DNA of 64,000 nucleotides from JAFGXF01 sp963732595 (GTDB lineage Bacteria; Chloroflexota; Anaerolineae; Anaerolineales; Anaerolineaceae), in contig CAVSZZ010000002.1 in the NCBI GenBank assembly GCA_963732595.1, positions 1,054,001 to 1,118,000 of the forward strand, given 5' to 3'. A program made the position numbers and the translations under genes. Numbering within the stretch: position 1 is the stretch's first letter; the number at the start of each line of letters is the position of its first letter. The notes under the pieces are model-generated. The model did no database searches. It saw only the letters and a program-made list of their open reading frames with translations, and had not been told where the DNA came from. Positions 17,598-26,690 of the stretch are shown one piece after another.

Positions 17598-19553
17598 ATG
17601 TTAATGAATAAAGTTGTATCCATTGTCATCAGCCTGCTCATCGTATGCGTGGTGTGCCTATCTGGTTGCTCAACAGGCGAATTGACATTTTTGCGAAAGA
17701 CAGCCACACAAACCTCACAACCTTCCGTCACAATAGCGCCCTCGGTGACCCCTCTGAAAGAATTAACCATTTGTCTGGGCGAGGAACCCAAGTCTTTGTA
17801 CCTGTATGCCTCCGAACAATCGGAGGCCATGTGGAGTGTCCTCGAAGGAATTTACGATGGACCATTTGACCGTTTGAATGGCCGATATGCAGCGGTGATC
17901 TTGCAGAAGATTCCGACATATGAAGATGGAGATCTAATTCGCTCAGCCGTATCAGTAAGAGCCGGTGACCTGGTGGTGAACGCCAACAATCAGATCGTTG
18001 CCCTGGCTAGCGGTGACGTAATTCTGCCCGCAGGTTGTGCCGATAATTCTTGCGCATTCACCTGGGATGGAATTACGGAATTTCAAATGGACCAGGTGTC
18101 GGCAGAGTTCAAGTTGCGGGCGAACCTGCTGTGGTCAGATGGATCCCCCCTGACATCCGCAGACTCCAAGTATTCTTTCACGGTGAACAGCGACCCGGCC
18201 AGCGCCAGCGGCAACCGGAAGCTTGAGTTAACCTACTCCTATGAAGTAATCGATGACATGACACTTCAGTGGAAGGGCATTCCGGGTTACCTGGGTAGCG
18301 AATCCTCGGCGATGTTTTGGACACCCCTCCCCCGCCATCTTCTGGAAAACCTACCAGTCTCTGAATTAGTTGGGTCCGAGGTGGCGGCAAGACGACCTGT
18401 TGGCTGGGGTCCCTATGTCATAACTGAGTGGATCAGTGGTGAATCCATCAGTATGCAAAAGAACCCTAATTATTTCCGCGCTGAGGAGGGATTGCCCGGG
18501 ATCGACCGGATCATTTATCGCTTTATCGACCCGAAGTCAGGTGGTAGCCTGGCTGCATTGGCAGCCGGTCAGTGTGACCTGGTTGAACGCTCATCTGACC
18601 CGGAAGTGGACCTTAACCTGGTGACAGACCTGTTGAAATCCACAGATTTAACTTCTATGTGGTCTGTTGCACCGGAAATAACCCAATTGGTGCTCGGGAT
18701 CAAACCAGCCGACCACGATGATGGATATAACGCAGCTCATGATCGGCTTGATTACTTCAGGGATCCTGCAACCCGCCAAGCCCTTGCGGCATGCATTGAT
18801 CGGGAGGCTCTGAACAATGAGATCTATGCAGGCAGAGCTGCGTTGGCTTCAATAACCGATCTACTGGGTAACCAGTCAAGCATCGCCGGACAAACACCAC
18901 TGAAATATGATCGAGCTTCAGCGGAACAACTACTCAATGGAGTCGGCTGGGTGGATACAGATGATGATCCAAATACGCCACGGCTGGCTGAGAATGTTCT
19001 AGGCGTGCCGGCAGGGACGCCATTATCATTGGATCTGCTTGTTCCCGCTGATAATGGATCTTTGGCCACCGCATCCGGAATTGTCGCTTCACTGGCTGAG
19101 TGTGGCATCCAGGTAACTACCCGGGCAGTGACATTCTCGGAACTCTATGCGCCTGGTCCCGATGGTCTTATTTTTGGACGCTCATTTGACCTGGCATTGA
19201 TCAATTGGCAATACAGCCTAGCACCTGCTTGCTACCTCTATACGAGTGTACAGATTCCGGTTTCTGGAAATTACTGGATCGGTGGCAATGTGTCCGGTTA
19301 CAGCCGGACGGAATTCGATGTGGCTTGCAGCGGTATACAACAGGCAATACCAGGGGATGGAGATTATGAAAACTATTTACAAAAAGCGGTAGAATATTTC
19401 CAGATGGACCTGCCGGCGATTCCCCTTTTCAAACAGCCCAGACTAGTGCTTGTTCGGCAGGATTTATGCACCTTCACATACAATGCATTCGCAAGGAGTG
19501 ATTTGGCCGGGCTCGAATTATTCGATTTTATACCTGATTGTAAATCACAATGA
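17598..19553 (+). CDS. Peptide-binding lipoprotein, family 5, canonical order
   Basis: Extracytoplasmic solute-binding lipoprotein of the SBP_bac_5 family with the usual domain order, which makes it a useful local comparison for the two permuted copies. The start is ATG 17598 or ATG 17604; a GTG at 17547 would put the signal peptide too far inside. Signal peptide with lipobox LSGC, then the N-terminal lobe (ELTICLGEEPKSLYLY, LRANLLWSDGSPLTSAD). In the second half comes the typical FRDPATRQALAACIDREAL and the calcium-like VDTDDDPNTPRL loop. About 651 residues. Divergent from copy 2 and 15 bases before the roadblock-domain gene. Confidence 0.88.
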   Translation: MLMNKVVSIVISLLIVCVVCLSGCSTGELTFLRKTATQTSQPSVTIAPSVTPLKELTICLGEEPKSLYLYASEQSEAMWSVLEGIYDGPFDRLNGRYAAVILQKIPTYEDGDLIRSAVSVRAGDLVVNANNQIVALASGDVILPAGCADNSCAFTWDGITEFQMDQVSAEFKLRANLLWSDGSPLTSADSKYSFTVNSDPASASGNRKLELTYSYEVIDDMTLQWKGIPGYLGSESSAMFWTPLPRHLLENLPVSELVGSEVAARRPVGWGPYVITEWISGESISMQKNPNYFRAEEGLPGIDRIIYRFIDPKSGGSLAALAAGQCDLVERSSDPEVDLNLVTDLLKSTDLTSMWSVAPEITQLVLGIKPADHDDGYNAAHDRLDYFRDPATRQALAACIDREALNNEIYAGRAALASITDLLGNQSSIAGQTPLKYDRASAEQLLNGVGWVDTDDDPNTPRLAENVLGVPAGTPLSLDLLVPADNGSLATASGIVASLAECGIQVTTRAVTFSELYAPGPDGLIFGRSFDLALINWQYSLAPACYLYTSVQIPVSGNYWIGGNVSGYSRTEFDVACSGIQQAIPGDGDYENYLQKAVEYFQMDLPAIPLFKQPRLVLVRQDLCTFTYNAFARSDLAGLELFDFIPDCKSQ

Positions 19554-19568
19554 GGATGGGGTGAACTG

Positions 19569-20201
19569 ATGCCTGAAACGGAAATTACTGACAGTCTGAA
19601 TAATCTGCTGGTTGAGTTGAGTCAGACCATTAATGTTGATTACCTTGCGATAATCGATGGATCGGGGATTGTCCGAGGGTCTGCCGGAGCTCCAGGGGAG
19701 CTTGGCCAGGCGGATTTTAATGATTTGCTTAACACATTTTTCAATAACCCGGAAAATCTGATGATTCAAAGGGAAGCAGATGAAATTAAGATCGTTAAGA
19801 AAGGCATGGTTGAGTGCTTGATAACCCCTATCAATGGCTCAGTCCAGCTTGTGGCTCTGGCTTCCATCGAACGGCCATCCGTACTGGCCAGAACCATGAT
19901 CAACGAGTTATTGGGTGCCAGGGAGGGTATCACGGCCATTGTAAAAAATAAGTGGAAGGAGGCCCCAGCTATGTACAACCCGGAAGATGATAAAGGTCCT
20001 TCGATAAAGGAATCCCCTGAGCCACCAGGAGATCCTTTCGAGTCGCTGATTTCCGGATCGACTGCCAGGCCGAAAGGCAAGGATGTCTCCAAATTTTGGG
20101 ATAATGCCACGCTTGACGATCAGGCGCTTGCGCAGGATGGTCAGACGATCAGTTTCGATGAAGCCAAACGATCCGGGCTGGTCCCGGATGAGCAAAAATG
20201 A
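19569..20201 (+). CDS. Roadblock/LC7-like domain protein
   Basis: A 210-residue soluble protein. Residues 1-115 resemble a roadblock/longin-type domain (LAIIDGSGIVRGSAG, a helix, then IKIVKKGMVECLITPING and QLVALASIERPSVLARTMI), a fold that in bacteria usually serves small Ras-like GTPases and polarity or signalling complexes. The remaining ~95 residues are charged and proline-rich, probably disordered, ending in a short conserved-looking FDEAKRSGLVPDEQ. No MglA-type GTPase is visible nearby. It starts 15 bases after the binding-protein stop, so it may share its transcript. The assignment rests on pattern similarity and is moderate. Confidence 0.5.
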   Translation: MPETEITDSLNNLLVELSQTINVDYLAIIDGSGIVRGSAGAPGELGQADFNDLLNTFFNNPENLMIQREADEIKIVKKGMVECLITPINGSVQLVALASIERPSVLARTMINELLGAREGITAIVKNKWKEAPAMYNPEDDKGPSIKESPEPPGDPFESLISGSTARPKGKDVSKFWDNATLDDQALAQDGQTISFDEAKRSGLVPDEQK

Positions 20202-20261
20202 TCAACTTTCGGCTGCCTGAATGTTGTGTTACAATCCTGCCGCTGAAATAATTGCCAGCGA

Positions 20262-20332
20262 TGGGGCATGGTGCAATGGCAGCACACCAGACTTTGAATC
20301 TGTGGATCTTGGTTCGAATCCAGGTGCCCCAG
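20262..20332 (+). tRNA. tRNA-Gln(TTG)
   Basis: Acceptor TGGGGCA pairs with TGCCCCA, the anticodon arm CAGA/TCTG encloses loop CTTTGAA with anticodon TTG (glutamine), and the T-arm carries GGTTCGAATCC. Discriminator G; CCA is not encoded. Confidence 0.95.
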
Positions 20333-20428
20333 CCTTACCCCAAACATTGGGCTTTGCAGATACAGTTTTGCATAGCCCATATTCTTAATTGATCACAAAG
20401 ATCACGAAATGGTTAACGAGGTGAATCC

Positions 20429-21772
20429 ATGAAGGTCCGATCGATCATTCTGGCTGCCGGCCTGGGAACACGCATGGCGTCTCAGCTCCCAAAGATGCTT
20501 CACCCACTGGCAGGCAAGCCACTCCTTCAGTATTCGATCGACGTTGCGAAATCGGCTTCTTCTTTTCGCCCGGTGGTAGTCATAGGTCACCATGCAGAGC
20601 AGATTCGCGCGGCTATCGGGGATGGTGTGGATTATGTCGTTCAATCAGAGCAGCTCGGGACAGCACATGCAGTGGGAAGCTCAGCGGCATTGTTTAAAGG
20701 GGGCGATGAACTCGTGTTGGTCCTGTCTGCAGACATGCCCTTCCTCAGCGTAGATACGCTGACCCGGCTGGTAAATATTCAATCCACCAACAGAGGACCG
20801 GTTACTTTTGCGACCACATTTAACGAAAACTCACGTGGATTTGGAAGGATCTTGCGTAGCAATGATAATAAAATTGAAGCAGTTGTAGAGGAAGCGCAGG
20901 CCACCCCCGAACAATTGTCCATTCGCGAGATCAATGTGGGCGTCTACTGTTTTCAGGTAGATTGGCTTTTCAAGGCGATCAATCGTATCCATAAATCTCC
21001 CAAGGGTGAGTATTATCTGACCGACACCATCAGCCTTGCTCGGACTGACGGTTTTGAAATCCCGGCCATCACGCTGGCTGATCCAACTGAAGCGATGGGT
21101 ATCAACAACCGGGTTCATCTGGCTGAGGCTGAAGCCATCCTGCGGGGGCGGATCAACCGCGGATGGATGCTCGCTGGGGTTACCTTGGAGGATCCTAACA
21201 CAACCTATATCGGTGCAGATGTTCATCTTGAAGAGGACGTGACCGTATTAGCAAATACGCACCTGATGGGGAAAACCACCATAGCCAAAGGTTCGATAGT
21301 CGGTCCGAATTCCGTGGTAAACGACACAAAAATTGGGGAAAATTGTAGAGTCATTGCCTCCTATCTCGAAAGCGCTGTGCTGGAGGAAGGAGTTGCCATG
21401 GGACCCTACTGTCATTTGCGAAGTGGCGCGCATCTCGGACCCGGTGTGCATATGGGTAACTTCGGTGAGGTGAAGAATTCGCACCTCGGGCCTGGCACGA
21501 AAATGGGTCACTTTTCCTACATCGGAGACGCCCAGATCGGACGGGATGTTAACATCAGTGCCGGGGTAATAACCTGCAATTACGATGGGAAGAACAAGCA
21601 TGCCACCACGATCGAGGATGAGGCTTTCATCGGAAGTGATACCATGCTGGTCGCTCCGGTGAGAATCGGAAAACGCGCACACTCGGGTGCTGGGGCTGTG
21701 GTCACTAAGGATGTTCCGGATGACACGCTTGTGGTTGGTGTTCCCGCCCATGAAATCAAGAAACTGAAATAG
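20429..21772 (+). CDS. glmU: Bifunctional GlmU (UDP-GlcNAc synthesis)
   Basis: Two-step enzyme making UDP-N-acetylglucosamine for peptidoglycan: acetylation of glucosamine 1-phosphate, then uridylylation. The N-terminal pyrophosphorylase domain has the nucleotide loop LAAGLGTRMASQLPKMLHPL and the metal site SADMPF. The C-terminal left-handed beta-helix carries hexapeptide repeats from about 250 on, with acetyl-CoA-site segments NYDGKNKHATTIEDEAFIG and GAGAVVTKDVP. The 447 residues are full length. It is followed 10 bases later by recO. Confidence 0.96.
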   Translation: MKVRSIILAAGLGTRMASQLPKMLHPLAGKPLLQYSIDVAKSASSFRPVVVIGHHAEQIRAAIGDGVDYVVQSEQLGTAHAVGSSAALFKGGDELVLVLSADMPFLSVDTLTRLVNIQSTNRGPVTFATTFNENSRGFGRILRSNDNKIEAVVEEAQATPEQLSIREINVGVYCFQVDWLFKAINRIHKSPKGEYYLTDTISLARTDGFEIPAITLADPTEAMGINNRVHLAEAEAILRGRINRGWMLAGVTLEDPNTTYIGADVHLEEDVTVLANTHLMGKTTIAKGSIVGPNSVVNDTKIGENCRVIASYLESAVLEEGVAMGPYCHLRSGAHLGPGVHMGNFGEVKNSHLGPGTKMGHFSYIGDAQIGRDVNISAGVITCNYDGKNKHATTIEDEAFIGSDTMLVAPVRIGKRAHSGAGAVVTKDVPDDTLVVGVPAHEIKKLK

Positions 21773-21782
21773 ACACAGGTTC

Positions 21783-22562
21783 GTGATGCCCAATGCGCCG
21801 CGAACTTTTCGTTTGGATGCCCTGATCCTTAAACATATGGATTTTGGTGAGGCGGATCGCATCGTGGTCGCTTTTTCTAATGAACGCGGTAAAGTTCGAG
21901 CGATCGCAAAGGGGGTGAGGAAGATTCACTCGCGTAAGGCTGGTCATCTGGAACCATTCATCCATACACGCTTGTTTCTCGCTCAAGGGCGGGACATGCC
22001 CATCATTACCCAGGCACAAACGGTTGAAGCATTCAGTGGATTGCGAAGCAACCTGGTGAAAATTGGGTATGCCTCTTATGTGATCGAGTTATTGGATCGC
22101 TTTTCATCCGAAGACGGGGCCAATCATTCCCTTTTCCGTCTTTCACTCGAAACACTGCACCGCCTGGAGAATCTGAATGATCACTCTACAGTGATTCAAT
22201 ACTTTGAATTGCAAATGCTGGCGCATCAGGGTTTTAAACCCGAGTTGTTTAATTGCGTGCGTTGTCGCGAAAAGATACTTGCCGAGGATCAATTTTTTTC
22301 CGCAGAACTTGGAGGAGTGCTCTGCCCTAAAGACGGGGTACTTGTACCCGGGGCACAATCTGTTTCAATGACAGCTCTGAAATTCCTGCGCCATTATCAA
22401 CGAAGCGAGTTTATAGAAGCCTCCCGAGTAGGAATTGATCACCGAATCCTTGAAGAGATGAGCAACTTGACCCGGCATTACATCACCTTCCTACTCGAGC
22501 GAAAGCTTAACTCACCAGATTTCATCAAGGTGATTGAACAGCTCAACGCTCATGGTGCGTAA
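21783..22562 (+). CDS. recO: DNA repair protein RecO
   Basis: RecF-pathway mediator that helps load RecA on SSB-coated gaps. The N-terminal OB-fold reads FRLDALILKHMDFGEADRIVVAFSNERGKVRAIAKGVRK, split here as LDALILKHMDFGEADR and GKVRAIAKGVRK. A helical domain follows with a reduced zinc motif: CVRC and a single later cysteine in GVLCPKDG, so one of the usual four ligands is missing. The start is GTG 21783 or the adjacent ATG 21786. 259 residues; downstream of glmU. Confidence 0.9.
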   Translation: MMPNAPRTFRLDALILKHMDFGEADRIVVAFSNERGKVRAIAKGVRKIHSRKAGHLEPFIHTRLFLAQGRDMPIITQAQTVEAFSGLRSNLVKIGYASYVIELLDRFSSEDGANHSLFRLSLETLHRLENLNDHSTVIQYFELQMLAHQGFKPELFNCVRCREKILAEDQFFSAELGGVLCPKDGVLVPGAQSVSMTALKFLRHYQRSEFIEASRVGIDHRILEEMSNLTRHYITFLLERKLNSPDFIKVIEQLNAHGA

Positions 22563-22624
22563 CAGCTCCGCATGGGGGGCTTTGGTATAATCGCCGTGAC
22601 ATCAGTTTGTCATACAAGGACGCT

Positions 22625-25621
22625 ATGGATAAACCACTAAATTTTCAGTCGATGATCATGACTTTACAGCAGTTCTGGGCAGATCAGGGCTGCCTGATCT
22701 GGCAGCCTTATTACACGCAGGTTGGGGCTGGAACGATGAATCCAGCCACATTTTTGCGCGTTTTGGGACCGGAACCATGGAACGTAGCCTACGTGGAGCC
22801 ATCGGTGCGTCCGGATGACGGACGTTTTGGTGAGAATCCCAACCGGCTGCAGCAACACTATCAATTTCAGGTGATCTTAAAACCGGATCCAGGTAATCCC
22901 CAGGAACTGTACTTGAATTCCTTGGAAGCCCTGGGTATAAACCCCCGTGAGCACGATATCCGTTTTGTGGAAGATAACTGGGAATCACCTGCGCTGGGTG
23001 CCTGGGGCTTGGGTTGGGAAGTCTTGTTGGATGGGCAGGAGATCACGCAATTCACATATTTCCAGCAAGCGGGTGGCATCACGCTGAGTCCGAATTCTGT
23101 TGAGATCACTTATGGTCTTGACCGCATTGCAATCGGTTTGCAGCGGGTATCTAAATTCCAGGATATCCAATGGAGCCCTAAACGTAAATATGGTGATATC
23201 AATCACCAAGGTGAGTTCGAGCACAGCCAGTATTATTTCAATGTTGCCGATGTTGATAGATTGAAGCAGATGTATACACTGTTTGAGGAAGAAGCTCGGG
23301 CAGCCCTGGACCAGGGACTGATCCTGCCGGCTCTCGACTATATCCTTAAATGTTCACATACATTTAATGTTCTCGATACGCGAGGAGCGATAGGTGTCAC
23401 AGAGCGTCAGGTTTTATTCGGCAAGATGCGCGAATTATCGCGCAGCCTGGCGAATGCCTATGTGGAGCAACGCCAGCACCTCGAATATCCATGGCTTGAG
23501 GACGAGAAAGTAAAACCAAGCACAGCCTCACCCGGTGGCGGACAGGGGGCTGGAATAACAAGCGGGCAAGCAGATTTCCTTTTTGAGCTTGGCACAGAAG
23601 AATTGCCAGTTGGCGACTTGAATTCGGCGCTCGCTCAACTGGCAGAAAAGGTCCCTGGTTGGTTGGATGAGCTTCGACTTGAGCATGGGGATATGCAGGT
23701 ATTCGGAACACCCAGACGCCTGGTTATTCAAGTGGCGGATATGAAGACCCAACAGCCGGATGTGACCCGGCTGGTGAAAGGTCCTCCAGCTGAGCGTGCT
23801 TTTGACTCCACCGGGAAGCTCACCCGGGCCGGTGAAGGGTTCGCTAAAAGCAAGGGCATTGATCCAAAAAAGCTGAAAGCTCAAGAAGTGGATGGCGGAA
23901 AGTATGCAGTAGCGACCGTTGAAGAAAAAGGGAAACCAGCTATTGAAATCCTGAGCGAAGCTTTACCGGAGTTAATTGCCGGGATTCGGTTCGACAAGTC
24001 CATGCGATGGAATGACAGCGGGGTTAGTTTCTCGCGACCGATCCGGTGGCTCCTGGCCTTGCTTGATCATACGACGATTCCATTTAAGTATGCAGGTCTG
24101 ATATCTTCCAACACCACACGCGGTCTGCGATTTTATGAGCCCCCTGTGAAGATGGTGAAAAACACTTCGGAGTATCTTGCCTTCATGAAATCACAGGGAA
24201 TCATCCTGGCACCGGCCGACAGAAAGAAAGCGATCATTGAGCAACTTGAGGCGGCCTTTACAACAAGCAAGGGAACAATGGATTTTGATGAAGGCCTATT
24301 AAACGAAGTGACCGGTCTTGTAGAGACACCTTCTGCCGTGACGGGTTCGTTTGCTCGTGAACACCTGGCATTACCGGAGGATGTCCTCATTACGGTTCTT
24401 AAAAAGTACCAGCGGTTCTTCCCGGTTCGTACAGAGAAGGGATTGTTACCACATTTTGTGGCGCTACGCAACGGCGACAACCAGCATCTGGAAGTTATCC
24501 GTGAAGGTTATGAGCATGTCGTTAAAGCGCGTTTTGCGGATGCGGATTTCTTCATCAAGGAAGACCTGAAGCAGCCCCTGGAAGCACATTTGCCAAAGCT
24601 TGAGACTCTACTTTTCCAGAAAAAACTTGGTTCGATGTTGGATAAATCCAAACGCATACAAATATTAATTTCCTCGTTGGCATCACACATCGCTTTAAGC
24701 GACAGCGAATTACAGGTCGCAAAGCGTGCTGCGCTTTTATGCAAGGCGGATCTGGCGACGAAAATGGTGATTGAGATCACCTCTCTGCAGGGGATCATGG
24801 GACGGTATTATGCCCTCAAGTCAGGAGAAAAGCCAGAAGTTGCAGAGGCGATTTACGAACATTATCTCCCGAGGTACCCGGGCGATGAATTGCCGAAATC
24901 ACGGGCAGGTTTGGCAATTGGGCTGGCAGACCGTCTGGACACTCTGGCAGGATTGTTTGCTTCAGGGCTGGCACCCTCCGGAACCAAAGATCCGTATGCC
25001 CAACGCCGGGCTGCGATCGGCCTTGTCCAGAGCTTGATGACCTGGCAACTGGATTTCGATATTTTTAAAGGCTTACAAATGGCGGCTACCGGCTTGCCTG
25101 TTCAGGCAACAGCAGAAACGCTTGCAGAGTGTATGAAATTCATCACCGGTCGCTTGCGAGGTCTCCTCATAGAGGAGGGATACCATTATGACGTTGTGGA
25201 TGCGGTTCTGGCTGTCATGGGTTCAAACCCGGCTCATGCGATCCGTAATATCAAAGCACTCTCCACAGCTGTTCTGGAGCCGGATTGGTTGACAACCCTC
25301 CAGGCATATTCACGATGTGTACGCATCGTGCGTTCCCAGAAGGGTGATTACCAGGTTGATGGATCTTTGCTCAAAGAGGATGCAGAAAAAGCTTTATATG
25401 ATGAGTTGACATTAGTAGAATCCGCGATAACAGACCCCTCATCGGTCGTTGAGTTTCTATCTCGATTTAAAAAAATGATCGGACCGATCAACAAATTCTT
25501 CGATACGATTTTGGTTATGGATGAGGACAGGATCCTCCGGGGAAACCGTCTGGGATTATTAAAGCGAATTTCCCGGCTGGGCGAGGCTTGCGCCGATTTC
25601 AGTTGCCTGGAAGGTTTTTAG
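22625..25621 (+). CDS. glyQS: Fused glycyl-tRNA synthetase (alpha and beta chains)
   Basis: Attaches glycine to tRNA-Gly. The alpha part (about 1-295) is the catalytic GlyQ chain (LNFQSMIMTLQQFWADQGC, WQPYYTQVGAGTMNPATF). A glycine-rich linker (SPGGGQGAGITSG) then leads into the GlyS beta chain (FLFELGTEELPVGDL to the C-terminus), which holds the HD-like and anticodon-binding regions. Most bacteria keep the chains separate; fusions are known in chlamydiae and some other lineages. The start at ATG 22625 is preferred over the in-frame TTG 22607 because AAGGA lies 4 bases before it. About 998 residues. The stop overlaps that of the convergent gene by four bases. Confidence 0.95.
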   Translation: MDKPLNFQSMIMTLQQFWADQGCLIWQPYYTQVGAGTMNPATFLRVLGPEPWNVAYVEPSVRPDDGRFGENPNRLQQHYQFQVILKPDPGNPQELYLNSLEALGINPREHDIRFVEDNWESPALGAWGLGWEVLLDGQEITQFTYFQQAGGITLSPNSVEITYGLDRIAIGLQRVSKFQDIQWSPKRKYGDINHQGEFEHSQYYFNVADVDRLKQMYTLFEEEARAALDQGLILPALDYILKCSHTFNVLDTRGAIGVTERQVLFGKMRELSRSLANAYVEQRQHLEYPWLEDEKVKPSTASPGGGQGAGITSGQADFLFELGTEELPVGDLNSALAQLAEKVPGWLDELRLEHGDMQVFGTPRRLVIQVADMKTQQPDVTRLVKGPPAERAFDSTGKLTRAGEGFAKSKGIDPKKLKAQEVDGGKYAVATVEEKGKPAIEILSEALPELIAGIRFDKSMRWNDSGVSFSRPIRWLLALLDHTTIPFKYAGLISSNTTRGLRFYEPPVKMVKNTSEYLAFMKSQGIILAPADRKKAIIEQLEAAFTTSKGTMDFDEGLLNEVTGLVETPSAVTGSFAREHLALPEDVLITVLKKYQRFFPVRTEKGLLPHFVALRNGDNQHLEVIREGYEHVVKARFADADFFIKEDLKQPLEAHLPKLETLLFQKKLGSMLDKSKRIQILISSLASHIALSDSELQVAKRAALLCKADLATKMVIEITSLQGIMGRYYALKSGEKPEVAEAIYEHYLPRYPGDELPKSRAGLAIGLADRLDTLAGLFASGLAPSGTKDPYAQRRAAIGLVQSLMTWQLDFDIFKGLQMAATGLPVQATAETLAECMKFITGRLRGLLIEEGYHYDVVDAVLAVMGSNPAHAIRNIKALSTAVLEPDWLTTLQAYSRCVRIVRSQKGDYQVDGSLLKEDAEKALYDELTLVESAITDPSSVVEFLSRFKKMIGPINKFFDTILVMDEDRILRGNRLGLLKRISRLGEACADFSCLEGF

Positions 25622-26610
25622 AGGGCGTCCGCTAACTCCATATCCGGTAAAATACCTGCTTTGCGGAGAATGGTAAAGGCTTCAACCGTGATAAATTCGT
25701 TCATCGCGGATTTCATCTTTTGCCCCGAGCCCCAATCTACCGGAGAATAGCCGGATACATCCGGGTGGCGGAGTTGATAATACCGGCCATCTGAACGATA
25801 TCCCACTGAGGGGATAAAGGCTCCCCTTAGTTTTTCCAATGCTGCCTCGCAACGCCGGTCATTCAAGCGGCTGGCCTCACTTAAGGCTATCAATCCACCT
25901 AGGATGTCATAATGCCAATATCGGGGGTATCGCAACTTGAGGAACTCATCGAGGATAACGGATCCGTCCGAGCTTCGTTTGAAAAGCTCATGGGAGAGTA
26001 GTAAGTCACAGGTATGTTGGATGGCCTGGAAAATGGATTTGTCTTTTCGACTCTCTCCGTAAAAAGCCATTGCCCTTAGAGGGATCCAAGTTTCTGTGAA
26101 GCTCGAGTGGCTTGCCTCGGGGCGTTTATCGCAATTCCAACCGCCATCTGGCCATTGTGATTCAACCAGGCGACCGATCAACTCATCCACCCGCTCGTCA
26201 GCTAACCCCAGTTTCATAATGGATAAAACTGCATTGCCCTCGATCGAACCACACTGGCGTACACGACCATTGATCATACGGATATTTTTTTGGCGCTGGT
26301 CTGAGAACAACCATTTCAAAACCTGCTCCCGAAGTGGGATTAAGGCAGGGTCATGCCCGGGATAACCCAACTCGGCCAGGATGGAAAGCGTCCAGTGTGC
26401 CCCTTGCCATTTTTTATAAGGATGGGTATCAATCTCCCCCTTTTTATTTCTGTGCTTTAAAAGTGCCTTGACACGTACGCAACTACGGATTTCCTCGCGG
26501 ACCTGGCACACCGTAACATGATCTTCAGACAATCCATAAATACCCGTGAGTGTTTTGTAACGAATAGCCGGTTCACTGCTTTTGAGCAATTTTTGAGCGA
26601 TCGTTTCCAT
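25618..26610 (-). CDS. Alpha/alpha-toroid protein of the prenyltransferase/squalene-cyclase-like fold
   Basis: About 330 residues of repeated helical pairs. The QW-type repeat phrases are the evidence: ESQWPDGGWNCDKRPEASHS and the later LRHPDVSGYSPVDWGSGQK. Such toroids occur in terpene cyclases, protein prenyltransferases and many uncharacterised proteins. The DxDD or DCTAE motifs of squalene-hopene cyclases are not seen, so a cyclase role is unsupported. The start is taken at METIAQKLL (26610); an extension to 26688 would overlap the dnaG leader. Divergent from dnaG, 80 bases away. Confidence 0.6.
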   Translation of the reverse strand: METIAQKLLKSSEPAIRYKTLTGIYGLSEDHVTVCQVREEIRSCVRVKALLKHRNKKGEIDTHPYKKWQGAHWTLSILAELGYPGHDPALIPLREQVLKWLFSDQRQKNIRMINGRVRQCGSIEGNAVLSIMKLGLADERVDELIGRLVESQWPDGGWNCDKRPEASHSSFTETWIPLRAMAFYGESRKDKSIFQAIQHTCDLLLSHELFKRSSDGSVILDEFLKLRYPRYWHYDILGGLIALSEASRLNDRRCEAALEKLRGAFIPSVGYRSDGRYYQLRHPDVSGYSPVDWGSGQKMKSAMNEFITVEAFTILRKAGILPDMELADAL

Positions 26611-26690
26611 ATTGCTACTATAGCACAAAACTTGAACTTTCCCAAAGAGGGAAGTCATTTTCAGTCTATAATTCAGGCTGGTATGCATTC

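Noticed and set aside
22607..22624. TTG start for glyQS at 22607
   Set aside because: The ribosome site AAGGA lies after it, immediately in front of ATG 22625, which also fits the family N-terminus.
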